From JAAYZK01 sp964535025 (lineage in GTDB: Bacteria; Planctomycetota; Phycisphaerae; SM23-33; FEN-1343): a stretch of 23,460 nucleotides of DNA. The translations under genes were made by a program, and so were the position numbers. A model generated the notes under the pieces. The model did no database searches, was not told where the DNA came from, and worked only from the letters and a program-made list of their open reading frames with translations. Positions 7,412 through 17,500 of this stretch are shown here, piece by piece. The stretch is from positions 1 to 23,460 of the forward strand of contig CAZHRW010000289.1 in NCBI GenBank assembly GCA_964535025.1, written 5' to 3'. Within the stretch, counting starts at the first letter, position 1. Each line of letters opens with the position of its first letter.

Positions 7412-8299
7412 ATGGGCCTGAGCGAACCGGCGGAATCCCTGGTCAATTGGCTGCTTACGAGCGGCGCGCGGGTCGTGCTGATCGTCATCCTCGCCCTGGT
7501 CGCCCTGGCGATCGGGCGATGGGTGTCCAACCGGCTGTTCCGGGCCATGGCCCAGAAGGACGAGGAGCGGAAGAAGCGGGCCGACACGCTCTCGTCGGTG
7601 CTCGCCGCCCTGATCGGCATTGTGGTTCTGTCGGTCGCGCTGATGATGATCCTCGGGGAGTTCGGCGTCCGGATCGGCCCGATCATCGCGGCATTGGGCA
7701 TCGCGGGCGTGGCCGTCGGCTTCGGCGCCCAGCACCTGGTCCGCGACGTGATCAACGGCTTCTTCATCCTGATGGACGACCAGATCCGCGTCGGCGACGT
7801 GGTGACCGTCGCCGACAAGTCCGGCCTGGTCGAGCGGATCGGCCTGCGCCTGACCGTCCTGCGGGATCTGTCGGGCAACGTGCACTACGTCCCCAACGGG
7901 GACATCACCGTCGTGACCAACATGACCAAGGGGTACTCCTGCTACCTGTTCGACATCGGCGTGGCCTACCGCGAGAACGTCGACGAGGTCATCGACGTCC
8001 TCCGCCAGGTCGACGCCGAGCTCCGCGCCGACGAGGCGTACAAGGATGACATCCTCGAACCCATCGAGATCTTCGGCCTCGACAGCTTCGGCGACTCGGC
8101 CATTACCATCAAGGCCCGCACCAAGACGCGGCCCATCCGCCAGTGGGCCGTCGGCCGGGAGTTCAATCGCCGTCTCAAGCAGCGCTTCGACGAGCTCGAC
8201 ATCGAGATCCCCTTCCCGCACCTGACCCTCTACGCCGGCCAGGACAAGGACGGCACGGCCCCGCCGATCCACATCGCCAGGGCCGAAGAGGGCGAATGA
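7412..8299 (+). CDS. MscS-type small-conductance mechanosensitive channel
   Basis: A 295-residue channel protein of the MscS family, expected to open on membrane tension and release solutes during hypo-osmotic shock. Three transmembrane helices are visible: about 17-37, 60-82 and the pore-lining TM3 with the Gly/Ala pattern ALGIAGVAVGFGAQ near 91-104. TM3 is followed by the family signature LVRDVINGFFILMDDQIRVGD, the beta domain (VTVADKSGLVERIGLR and VPNGDI) and a C-terminal alpha/beta domain ending about residue 275. A highly charged KDEERKKR loop joins TM1 and TM2. Size matches the simple MscS/YnaI-like class. ATG 7412 is preferred because AAAGGA lies 8 nt upstream; ATG 7382 in frame would add ten residues and has only a weak GGGG. 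The gene converges on the large membrane protein, with 21 bp between stop codons. Confidence 0.92.
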   Translation: MGLSEPAESLVNWLLTSGARVVLIVILALVALAIGRWVSNRLFRAMAQKDEERKKRADTLSSVLAALIGIVVLSVALMMILGEFGVRIGPIIAALGIAGVAVGFGAQHLVRDVINGFFILMDDQIRVGDVVTVADKSGLVERIGLRLTVLRDLSGNVHYVPNGDITVVTNMTKGYSCYLFDIGVAYRENVDEVIDVLRQVDAELRADEAYKDDILEPIEIFGLDSFGDSAITIKARTKTRPIRQWAVGREFNRRLKQRFDELDIEIPFPHLTLYAGQDKDGTAPPIHIARAEEGE

Positions 8300-8320
8300 G
8301 GCGGGCGCCCTTGGCGTACC

Positions 8321-11059
8321 TCAGTTCGCGTCGCTGGATGCGGCGGTCGTTTCGGCCGGACGGGTCTCGACGGGCGCGTCGGCGGGAAGGTCGACCGACG
8401 GCTCGGGGACCAGGTGGGGACGAAGCGTCGCGACGGGCCGGGGGTTCACCTCGGCGATCAGGGCGGCGGCCAGGCCCGCCAGGGTCGTGAAGAAGGCGGG
8501 GAACAGCAGCGGCTTGATCGCCGGCCAGGCGCCCGCCGTCGGATCGGCGGGAAGGAGCCCGACGGCCAGGAGGTTCAGCACACCGACGATCAGGCCGCTC
8601 AGCAGGGCCAGGACGATCCGCGAGCCGCCGGCGGCGCCGCGGGCGAAGGCCCAACTGCCGAACCCGGCCAGGGCCCCGGCGGCGACCATCAGCCACGGCG
8701 AGGTCGCCGCGCCGGACGCCCGGCCGGTCAGCATCGCCCACCACGCCGGCGCCTGGGCCACGAGGGCCCACGCGGCGGCCGCGCAGAAGAAAGCGTGCCA
8801 CCGCCGCGCCGGAACCGCCGCACGCCGTGCCGCCCGCGCTTCCATGCGTCCGCGGACGGTCAGCGGGCGGTTGTAGAACAGGTCGAACACCGCGTGCTCG
8901 GCCAGGGCGCCGTGCTCGCCGAAGACGGGGATCACGTGCACCGCCCCGGTCGCCCAGCGGCCGGCCATGAAGCGGGCGATCGTCGGGTAGCGGTTGGCCA
9001 TCTGCACCGGGAACGCCAGGTACCCGATGTACTTCCAGAAGCTCATCCAGACGGCGATGTTGTAATCCTTATAGCTGCGGTCCTTGATGACCATCCCCAA
9101 GGCGTACAGCCCGCGCGTCAGCGAGCCGGGGGAGATGGGGATCACCTGAAAGGCCGCGAGAATCGCCCCGGCCCGGGCGATGTTCTCGCCCCACGTCTGG
9201 GCGCTGTTCCAGGAGGCGACGGCCACGGCGACCGAGACCATCTGTGTCACCGGCAGCGTGCAGACGTGGACGGCCAGGCTCTTGAGGTACTTCTGGATGT
9301 ACGGCTCGCCGAGGCGGTCGCGGATCTGGTTGGCCTCGTCGGTGGTGATCATCCCGACTTTCTCGCCGTCGATGAGCATCTCCCGCATCCACTGCTCGCG
9401 GACCGCCGGGTCGAAGTAGAGCTTCAGCGGCCGCGTGATAATGAATGTCAGCCGCGCCCACGCGTACCGCCGGTCGATGCACATCCGATGCAGCCCCGCC
9501 GGCAGCACCGACAGCGGCAGGTTCAGCGCGAAATGCCACAACGACCCGCCCCACCGCTCGGCCTGATCGGCGCCGACGCGCCCGGCGCGGTGCCAGCCGA
9601 TCATCCGCTCGATCGCGTGGGCGCGGGCGGCGCGCAAGAGATAACCCGGGCGGACCAGGCCGAGATAGTGCCGCCGCAGGTCCGCGCGGCCCCAAAGCTT
9701 GCGCAGGAGTTTGCCGACGGCGCCGCCAACCAGCGCGACGCCGAACGCGGCAACGGCGGCGCCGGCCACCGGCAGCAGGTCGGGCGGTTCCTTGCCAAAC
9801 AGGCTCGGCACCAGCATCACGCCCAGCGATCCGATCAGCGTCAGCAGGCCGACGACCTTGATCGTGGACGCCAGGCCGATCACGAAGCCCAGCAGGGCGA
9901 ACAGGAACGTCTTGACCCGCGAGCGACCCAGCGCGGCGGTCGTCGCGTCGTCGGTGATGTTGCGGACGCGCCAGCCCCGCACGGCCGCGTCGGAGATCGA
10001 CCGCCACAGGCTCGGGCGCAGCAGGTGCACGTGGTGGTGGGTGATGTCGATCTGCGACGCGCGGTAGGCCCGCTCGCGGGCGCGCAGCTCGTCGAGGGCA
10101 TCGGTCATGTCGGCGAAGGTGTCGCGGTGGCGGTCGACGTAGGCGGCCAGGGTGTCCACGTCGCCACGATCGAACTGCACCAGCGACCCGCGCCGCAGGC
10201 CGTCGACGATGAGCTTGACGTCGCCGGGGCTCATCGGCAGGTACGGCAGGAGGGCCAGGCCGGCCCGGAAGTCGACGGCCGTCAACCCCGCCGCCGGGTC
10301 GCCCTCGCTGTCAAGCCGCTTGAGGACGTTCGGCTGGCTCTTGCAGGTCCACCACTCGTACTGGCGGGCCAGCTCCGGCGCGCCGATCGCGTGGAAGAGC
10401 CGCACCAGGCGGGCCATGAATGCTTTCTTCGCACGATACTCCGGCGCCCCGATCCGGTCGGGTGCCAGCGGATCGCCCACGCGCCACTGTTTGCGGCGGT
10501 CGAGGTGGTCGTCGACCTCGAACTTCCAGTTGCGGCCCTCGAGCCACTCGCTGAGCTCGCCGCAACTGCCCATTCGCTCGTCCACGAAGGTCGCCAGGAT
10601 GTCCACGACGGCCCGTTCGGTGCCGAACTCGATCGACGCGGCCCGGCGGATGAACTTCTGCCACAGCGCGCCGGCCCGGGCGGCGTCGGGATTGACCTGC
10701 AGGGAAAAAGCGCTCTGGAACCCCATCCAATAAATGAGGTTACGGAAGCGAACCGACCCGGACCCCGGCGGGATCAGGATCTTCATCGCGTAGTGCCGTC
10801 CCACCTCCAAGCCGGCGACGTCGCCGCCGTCGATCTCGAGGATCGTCACGCGATAGACCTGCCCGGCGAATCCGCCGCCGACGAATCGGTCGATCTTCAG
10901 GCGCACCGTCGCCTCGACGGCCGGCACCACGCCGGTGACGGTGTAGGTCAGCTCCGTGCCCGCGTCGTAATGCTCGACGCGCAAAGGACGTACGACACCC
11001 GTCGCGGTGTACGCCTCTTCGAGCGTACGGCACGTCCGTTCGCTGGTACACACTGCCAT
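8321..11059 (-). CDS. large polytopic membrane protein with degenerate kinase-like N-terminus
   Basis: A 912-residue protein that I do not recognise as a named family. Residues about 50-275 resemble a protein kinase fold in order: a glycine-rich loop F-V-G-G-G-F-A-G-Q-V-Y (59-69), a VAIK-like Y-A-M-K93, a catalytic-loop-like K240-S-Q-P-N244-V-L, and a DFG-like V-D263-F-R. The expected catalytic Asp position five residues before Asn244 is Cys239, so it may be a pseudokinase. About residues 380-880 are strongly hydrophobic in 8-10 segments, including FLFALLGFVIGLAST, VTQMVSVAVAVAS and LLSGLIVGVLNLLAVGLL. The C-terminal 40 residues are Pro/Ala/Glu-rich and soluble. No signal peptide is visible. 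Start ATG 11059 has GGAG 6 nt upstream. It is divergent from addB; no functional link is evident. The coding call is secure because the protein has coherent transmembrane and soluble blocks. The kinase reading is inference. Confidence 0.85.
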   Translation of the reverse strand: MAVCTSERTCRTLEEAYTATGVVRPLRVEHYDAGTELTYTVTGVVPAVEATVRLKIDRFVGGGFAGQVYRVTILEIDGGDVAGLEVGRHYAMKILIPPGSGSVRFRNLIYWMGFQSAFSLQVNPDAARAGALWQKFIRRAASIEFGTERAVVDILATFVDERMGSCGELSEWLEGRNWKFEVDDHLDRRKQWRVGDPLAPDRIGAPEYRAKKAFMARLVRLFHAIGAPELARQYEWWTCKSQPNVLKRLDSEGDPAAGLTAVDFRAGLALLPYLPMSPGDVKLIVDGLRRGSLVQFDRGDVDTLAAYVDRHRDTFADMTDALDELRARERAYRASQIDITHHHVHLLRPSLWRSISDAAVRGWRVRNITDDATTAALGRSRVKTFLFALLGFVIGLASTIKVVGLLTLIGSLGVMLVPSLFGKEPPDLLPVAGAAVAAFGVALVGGAVGKLLRKLWGRADLRRHYLGLVRPGYLLRAARAHAIERMIGWHRAGRVGADQAERWGGSLWHFALNLPLSVLPAGLHRMCIDRRYAWARLTFIITRPLKLYFDPAVREQWMREMLIDGEKVGMITTDEANQIRDRLGEPYIQKYLKSLAVHVCTLPVTQMVSVAVAVASWNSAQTWGENIARAGAILAAFQVIPISPGSLTRGLYALGMVIKDRSYKDYNIAVWMSFWKYIGYLAFPVQMANRYPTIARFMAGRWATGAVHVIPVFGEHGALAEHAVFDLFYNRPLTVRGRMEARAARRAAVPARRWHAFFCAAAAWALVAQAPAWWAMLTGRASGAATSPWLMVAAGALAGFGSWAFARGAAGGSRIVLALLSGLIVGVLNLLAVGLLPADPTAGAWPAIKPLLFPAFFTTLAGLAAALIAEVNPRPVATLRPHLVPEPSVDLPADAPVETRPAETTAASSDAN

Positions 11060-11103
11060 TGCCGTCTCCGCCGCCTCGGCCGCCGATCAAGGACACTGAT
11101 GCT

Positions 11104-11109
11104 ATCATA
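11104..11109 (-). promoter_or_regulatory. possible -10 element for the large membrane protein gene
   Basis: TATGAT (5/6 match) on the minus strand lies about 45 nt upstream of ATG 11059. The overlapping plus-strand reading TATCAT faces addB. No clear -35 box is seen. The rest of the 210-bp divergent gap holds no gene. Confidence 0.3.
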
Positions 11110-11234
11110 TCGGCTATTCGCGTCGCGGACGCCACGAACCCAAAAGCCTACACGACGCGGCCGTCCAGGTCGAACCTTTCCCGCCCCGAACCGCCACGAT
11201 ACGCCCAATCGACCGGCATACACCGGCTTATATC

Positions 11235-11263
11235 TTGAGTCGGCACGGCCTTGACGGCACAAT
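11235..11263 (+). promoter_or_regulatory. possible addB promoter, near-leaderless
   Basis: TTGAGT (11235-11240) and CACAAT (11258-11263, 4/6 match) are separated by exactly 17 bp. Transcription would begin about 7 nt past the -10 box, that is at or beside the addB ATG at 11270. No ribosome site precedes that ATG, which fits a leaderless message. Confidence 0.35.
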
Positions 11264-11269
11264 ACGACC

Positions 11270-14200
11270 ATGGGCGGGAAGGAGCAGACCGACACCCTCA
11301 AAACGATCCGCGCGTGCGATCGGCGCGTCGTCGTCCTGACCGGGGCGGCACGGTCGGGCAAGACCGCCGTGGCGATCGACCTCTACGAGGCGTACCTCGA
11401 CGAACCGACCCGGCCGGCCTGCGCGATTATTGTCCCGAACTACCTGGCAGTGCAGAGCTTGCGCCGAAAATTGCTCGAGCGGGCCCCCGGCGGCGTGCTG
11501 GTGGCCCCGCTGGTGATGACCTTCGCGTCGCTGGCCGAGCGGATCGCCCAGGCGGCCGGGCGCTCGCACCGACGGATCTCCCCCACCCGACGTCGGGCGA
11601 TCCTCGGCGGCGTCATCGCCTCCCTGGCCGAGCGGGGCGAGCTGACCGTCCTGGCGTCCGTGGCCGACACCCCGGGGCTTCCCGCCGCGGTCGACCGGGC
11701 CATCGCCGAGCTCAAGCAGGCCGCCGTCGAGCCCGACACCCTCGCCGCCGCCGTGGGCGGGGCGAACGGGCGCCACGCGGATCTGCTGAGCATCTACCGC
11801 GCCTACCAGTCGCGGCTGCTCGCCGATGAGTTGTACGACGAGGAAGGCCGCATGTGGCAGGCCCGCGACGAGTTGGCCGCCCTGGACTCGGCGCCGATTG
11901 CGGGCCTGCGGGCCGTGGTCGCCGACGGTTTCACCGATTTCACGCCGACGCAGTTGGCGATCCTGCGGCGGCTGGCCGACCACCTCGAGCGGGTGGTCAT
12001 CACGCTGCCCCACGCCGACGAGCCGCAGCGGCGAAGGTTGTGGCGCTGGACGCAGCGCCAGCTCGCGCGGATCGGCGACACCTTCGGCGACCTGGCCGCC
12101 CACGTGGCCCTGCCCGCCCGTGATGACGGTCCGGCCGGACCGCTGCTGGGGTCGCTGTTCGCGACCGATACGTCCCCGTGCGCCTGGCCGGACGGACTGG
12201 CGTGCGTCGAGGCCGCCGACCCCGAAAGCGAGTGCCGCGCTATCGCCCGGTGGGTCAAGGCCCACCTGGCGGCCGGCGACCGGCCGGACGACCTGGCCGT
12301 GCTCGTCCGCCGGCGGTCGGACCTCGCGACGAGGCTGCGGCGGGTGTTCCGGGAGGCCGGTCTGCCGCCGCCGGCGGCCGAGACGCCGCTGCTGGCCACG
12401 CCGCCGGCGGGCGCGCTGATGGCGGTGGTGACGATGGCCTGCGGGTTCGAAAGCCCCGACGTGCTGAACGTCCTGACGTGCAGCTACCTCGACCCGTCGT
12501 CGCTCGGGCCGTTCGGCGCCGAGACGCTCGACGCGGCCCAACTGGCGATCCGCCTGGAAAACGTCCTCGGCGGACGGGACCGCTACGCCCGCGCCGCCGA
12601 GCGCCTGGCCGGCCGTCTGGCCGAGCGGGGCGACGACCTGTCGTCGCTCACGTCGCAGGAGGCGTACCTGCTCCGCCTGGGCCCGCAGGTCCTCACCGAC
12701 GCGGCGGCCCTCTTCGAGGCACTGTTCGCGCGGGTCGATCCGATTGCCGCGGGCGCCGCGCCGGACGCCCTGGTCGCCGCCTGCCGCGACCTGATCGGCA
12801 CGGTGCTGCAAGGCGGCCGAGGCATCGACGCCGACACGGACCTGGCCGAGGATCTGCGAGCCTGGGCGGCCCTGGCGGCGGCGCTGGACGACCTGGCCGC
12901 CGGCGCCCGCGACGACGGGACGGGGCGGACGATGACCGCGCCCATGCTGCGGCAGCAGCTCGCCGCGGCGCTGGGCGAGACGCCGGCGCCGTCGACGGCG
13001 TCGTCGGCGGCGGTCCGCGTCACCGACGTGCTCGACGGGCGGTGCCTCCGCGCTGCCCACGTGTGGCTGGCGGGCGTCAACGAGGGGGCCTTCCCGCTCC
13101 CCGCCGGCGAGGGGGCCCTGATCGGCGAGGCCGACCGGCGGCGGTGGATCCGCCGCCACGGGCTGCCGCTGCACGCCCGCGACGACCACGCGGCCCGCGA
13201 GATGCTGCTGTTCTACCTCACCTGCGCCCGGGCCGACCGGACGCTGACGATCAGCTACCACGCCAGCGACGCCGACGGCGGCGCCGCGGCGGCCAGCGGG
13301 TTCGTCGAGGCCATCGCGGCGCCGGTGGCGCCGGCCGAGCGGCCTGTCACGGCGCTGCCGCTGGCCGAGTTCGCCCCCCCGCCCGAGCGGATCCTCTCGT
13401 GGCGGGAGCTGCGCAACGCGGCCGTCGCGGCCGACGGCGACGGGGCCGCGTGGCAGCCGGCGATCGATCGGGGCCTGCTGGCGCCGCTGGCACGGCCGCT
13501 GTGGGCGGCGCACCGGCGGTGGGCGGCCGAGCCGTGCGACCGCTACGACGGGGTGCTCGACGACAAGGTTCTGCTGGAGGAGCTGGCGGCGACGGTCCCG
13601 GCGCGCTGCGTGTTGTCGGTGAGCCGTCTGAACGACTACCTGAGCTGCCCGTGGGCCTATTTCGCCCAGCGGCACCTCCGCCTGGACCCCCTGCCCGAGC
13701 CGACCGACGACTGGATGGCCCGCAGTCGCGGGCTGCTGGTCCACGCGATCCTCCAGCGGCTGATGACGACCCTGACCGCCGACGGCCCCGTGCCCGTCGA
13801 GGCGCTGGCCGAGGGGGAGGTCCTCGACGCCCTCGACGTCGCCCTCGCCGCCGAGGCCGCCCGCGCCGGCCGGGCCGTGCGCTGCCGCGGACTGTGGGAG
13901 AGCGAACTGCGCCGCCTGCGCCGCCACCTGGCCGACTACCTGGCCCACCAGGCCGCCGCCGCCCTGCCCGCCCAGCACGTCGGGACCCGCCAGGAATGGG
14001 CCTTCGGCCTGGAGGCGCGCGGCGCCGGGCCGGTCGAGCTGGACGGCCCGTTGGGCCGCGTGCGCCTGCGGGGACGGATCGACCGGGTCGACCGCATCGT
14101 CAGCGGCGGACGAACCAAGGCGCTGGTCATCGACTACAAGACCGGCAGCCTGCCGTCGCCGGCGACCGACGTGCAACTGCCCGTCTATATCCGCGCTGCC

Positions 14201-14512
14201 GAGCAGTTGGGCGACCTGCCCGTGGCCGGCGGGGCCTTTCACGGCATCGGCCCCAAGCCGCGACAGCGGTATCTCGCCGAGACGACCTTCGAGCGGGGCA
14301 AGGTCAAGACGCACGACGACTACGCCGAGCAGCTCGCCGCCGCCGAGAAGAACATCCACGCCGCCATCGCGGGGATCGCCGCCGGCGCGTTCGGCCTGGC
14401 GACCGACGGCAAGCCGTGCCCCGCAACCTACTGCCCCTATCGGCGGATCTGCGGCCACAGCCCGGTGCGGCTCGAGCGGAAGGGCGCCGCGGGGGAGGGC
14501 GACGATGCCTGA
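11270..14512 (+). CDS. addB: AddB-type helicase-nuclease subunit
   Basis: A 1080-residue protein matching the AddB/RexB side of the AddAB double-strand-break resection complex, which unwinds and degrades DNA ends for RecA-dependent repair. An N-terminal UvrD-like ATPase fold has Walker A G25-A-A-R-S-G-K31-T32 and a Walker B-like V-A-D-G-F-T-D-F near residues 221-228. The C-terminal RecB-family nuclease has G-R-I-D938-R-V-D and V-I-D955-Y-K957-T-G. Four cysteines bracket the nuclease as in the iron-staple AddB: Cys793 (L-S-C-P-W-A-Y-F) and Cys1050, Cys1055, Cys1061 (C-x4-C-x5-C; the more usual spacing is C-x2-C-x5-C). Length is close to known AddB proteins. ATG 11270 has no ribosome site upstream and no alternative start nearby. 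The gene overlaps addA by 8 nt (ATGCCTGA), so the two are likely co-translated. Confidence 0.9.
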   Translation: MGGKEQTDTLKTIRACDRRVVVLTGAARSGKTAVAIDLYEAYLDEPTRPACAIIVPNYLAVQSLRRKLLERAPGGVLVAPLVMTFASLAERIAQAAGRSHRRISPTRRRAILGGVIASLAERGELTVLASVADTPGLPAAVDRAIAELKQAAVEPDTLAAAVGGANGRHADLLSIYRAYQSRLLADELYDEEGRMWQARDELAALDSAPIAGLRAVVADGFTDFTPTQLAILRRLADHLERVVITLPHADEPQRRRLWRWTQRQLARIGDTFGDLAAHVALPARDDGPAGPLLGSLFATDTSPCAWPDGLACVEAADPESECRAIARWVKAHLAAGDRPDDLAVLVRRRSDLATRLRRVFREAGLPPPAAETPLLATPPAGALMAVVTMACGFESPDVLNVLTCSYLDPSSLGPFGAETLDAAQLAIRLENVLGGRDRYARAAERLAGRLAERGDDLSSLTSQEAYLLRLGPQVLTDAAALFEALFARVDPIAAGAAPDALVAACRDLIGTVLQGGRGIDADTDLAEDLRAWAALAAALDDLAAGARDDGTGRTMTAPMLRQQLAAALGETPAPSTASSAAVRVTDVLDGRCLRAAHVWLAGVNEGAFPLPAGEGALIGEADRRRWIRRHGLPLHARDDHAAREMLLFYLTCARADRTLTISYHASDADGGAAAASGFVEAIAAPVAPAERPVTALPLAEFAPPPERILSWRELRNAAVAADGDGAAWQPAIDRGLLAPLARPLWAAHRRWAAEPCDRYDGVLDDKVLLEELAATVPARCVLSVSRLNDYLSCPWAYFAQRHLRLDPLPEPTDDWMARSRGLLVHAILQRLMTTLTADGPVPVEALAEGEVLDALDVALAAEAARAGRAVRCRGLWESELRRLRRHLADYLAHQAAAALPAQHVGTRQEWAFGLEARGAGPVELDGPLGRVRLRGRIDRVDRIVSGGRTKALVIDYKTGSLPSPATDVQLPVYIRAAEQLGDLPVAGGAFHGIGPKPRQRYLAETTFERGKVKTHDDYAEQLAAAEKNIHAAIAGIAAGAFGLATDGKPCPATYCPYRRICGHSPVRLERKGAAGEGDDA

Positions 14513-17500
14513 CGAGCTCCACCTGACCGACGCCCAGCGGGCGGGCATCGACCGGACCGACCTGAGCATGGCCCTGACCAGCGGGGCCGGGTGCGGCAAG
14601 ACGTTCGTCCTGTCCCGCCGCTACGTCAAGGTCCTCGAAGACGACGGCCGGCCTGACGCCCCCACCCGCGTCGTCGCCGTCACCTTCACCGAGAAGGCCG
14701 CCCTGGAGATGCGCCAGCGCGTCACGGCGGTGCTCACCGACCGGCTGGCCCAGACGGCCGATCCGCGGCGGCGCGCCCTGCTGGCCGAATGGCTCAGCCG
14801 CATGAGCGAGGCGCGGATCTCGACGATCCACGGGTTCTGCTCGTCGCTGCTGACGGCCTATGCGGTGGAAATGGGGCTGGACCCGTCGTTTGGCGTGCTG
14901 GCCGACGAATACCGGCGCACGACGATGCTGCGCAGGGCGATCGACGACGCGCTGCGTGCGGCGTTCGACGAGCCGACCGAGGCGCAGGTGGAACTGCTCG
15001 ACACGTGCGGCCACGCTCAACTGGTCGACATGCTCGGCGGCGCCGTCGCCGAGCGCTGGCGATGGAGCAAGGACGACTACGCCGATCCGGAGGCGATCCT
15101 GGCCCGCTGGCAGCACCGGGCGGCGGTCGCGATGGACGCCGGGTGGGACGCCTTCGCCACCGACGCGGTCCGCGCCGAACTGAACGCCCTCATGGCGACG
15201 CCCTGCGACGACCCCACCGACAAGCTGGCCGTGCATATTCGCGAGCACGGCGCCGCCATGGCCGACCTGCTCGATCGCCCGGCCGCGCGGACGAGCGAGG
15301 CGTTGGACGCCTTGAAACCGTCCGGGAACAAGGGCTCGGCGGATGCGTGGGGCGGCCCGGAGGCCAAGGCGGCCGTCCAGGGCACCTTCAAGGCGCTGGT
15401 CGATCGGTTCAGAACCATGAAGCTCTACACCGGCGGGCTGAACGACACCGACCGGCTGGCGGCCCGCTGCCTGGTGACCCTGACCGACCTGGCGGCCGAC
15501 GCCGTCCGGCGCTATCAGCGGGCCAAGCGGGCGGCGGGGCAGCTCGACTACGAGGACCTGCTCATCGACGCGCGGGATCTGCTCGAACGCCGGCCGCACG
15601 TCCGCCGGGAGGTCGCCGGGAACATCCGCCACCTGTTGATCGACGAGTTCCAGGACACCGACGCGCTCCAGGCCCGCCTGCTGCTGCTGGCCGTCGACGC
15701 CGTCGATGCGACGGCCGGGGTGGTGGCGGCGGGGCGGGGCTTCGTCGTCGGCGACGCCAAGCAGAGCATCTACCGCTTCCGCGGCGCGGAGGTGGAGGTG
15801 TTCCAGGCGACGGGCGAGGCGATGGGCCCGCGGGGACAGTATGCGCTCGACCTGAACTTCCGCACCCACGCGCCCGGCGTACGGCTGGTGAACCGCCTGT
15901 TCGAGCCGCTGATGGGACGCGACTACGAGCCGTTGCGCGCCCACCGCGGCGACTGCCCGCCGGGGCCGGCGGCCGAGTTCGTGCTCGTCGAGCCCCGCGA
16001 CGACAACGCCGCCGGCCGCACCGAGGCGATGGCCCGGGGCGTCGCGGCCGCCATCGCCGAGCTGCTCGCCGACGGCCGCCCGCGGGTGTGGGATGCCGCC
16101 GCCGGCGCCTGGCGGGTCGTCCGCCGCGGCGATATCGCCATCCTCATGCCCCGGCTGACCCAGTCCGCCCCCTACGAGCGGGCCCTGCAGGAGGCGGGGA
16201 TCGACTACTACATCGTCGCCGGCACCGGCCTGTTCCGCCAGCCGGAGGTCTACGACCTGTGCAACGCGCTGCGCGCGATCGACAACCCGCTGGACGACGT
16301 GGCGGTGATGGGCTTCCTGCGCGGGGGGATGATCGGCCTGGACGACAATGTTCTCGCCCACGTCGCCGCGGCCGGCGGGCCGCCGTACCGGGCGGCGTGG
16401 GACGATCCGGCCCTGATCGAGCGGCTCAGCGCGGGCGACCTGGAGGCCCTGCGGCTGGCCGGCGGGCTGCTGAAGCGCCTGTCGGCCGCCAAGGACACCT
16501 GCGGGCTCGATACGCTCATCGAGCGGCTGCTGGAGGCGACGGGGTTCGAGGCGGTCCTGCTCGCCCGGCCGCACGGACGGCGACGGTGCGGGAACCTCCA
16601 CCGCGTGCTGGCCCACGCCCGCAGCGCCCAGGCCGGCGGGGCGACGCTGCGGGCCTTCGTCGAGTTCCTCTCGACGCTCACCGTCGAGGAGATCAAGGCC
16701 GAGCAGGCCGCCACCGAAGCCGAGGTCGGCGACGTCGTGCGGATCATGACGGTCCACAAGGCCAAGGGCCTGCAGTTCCCCGTCGTCATCCTGCCGGACC
16801 TGAACTTCGCCTCCGGCGCGTCGCCGCCCCCGCTGAATGTGCGGGGGACGTGGGGGCTGACCCTCCGCGCGAATGATGCGTCCGACCCGAAGGCCGACGC
16901 GTCGAAAGCCTGGCAACTGGCCACGGCCCAGGAAGCCGCGCGTGACCGCGCCGAGGCCATCCGCCAACTGTACGTCGCCGTAACGCGGCACCAGGATCAC
17001 ATCGTCTTCGTCGGCGCCCACCAGCAGGCCGAGGGCGATCGCCTCGGCGCCGACGGCAGCGCGCTGCGCCACCTGGACGTCGCACTGGATCTCGCCAACG
17101 CGCTGCCCGACGGCGCCGTCGATCTCGGCGACGGCTGGACGGCGCCGGTGCGCTTGATCAAGCCGCCCACGTTCGGCCGAACGCCCGCCCGCTCGCGCCT
17201 GGACAGCCTGCTGGCCAATGTCGACGGCCCGGACGCCCTGGCCGCGGCCCTGGCGCCGGGACGAACGAAACCGGCGCCCGAGGGCTTCGCCCACCTGGCG
17301 ACGCCGGCCGTCGCGGGCATCGAACGGATCGCCGTCACGGGCCTGGTCGAGTTGGCCACCTGCCCGCGGGCGTTCCACTGGCACCACGAGCTGCGGGTCC
17401 CGACGGCCCTGCCGGGCGGTGCCGCGGCCGCCGAGCGACCCGCCGGCGACGGGGATGGGCGCCTGGACGCCGCGACGGCCGGCACGATCTTCCACCGGTG

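Noticed and set aside
8414..11254. 946-codon plus-strand open frame opposite the large membrane protein
   Set aside because: Composition is Arg/Gln/Gly/His-rich without domains, as expected of an antisense shadow in GC-rich DNA; the minus frame has coherent transmembrane and kinase-like segments.
11228..14599. 1123-codon minus-strand open frame opposite addB
   Set aside because: Low-complexity Arg/Gly/Gln translation; the plus frame has complete AddB motifs.
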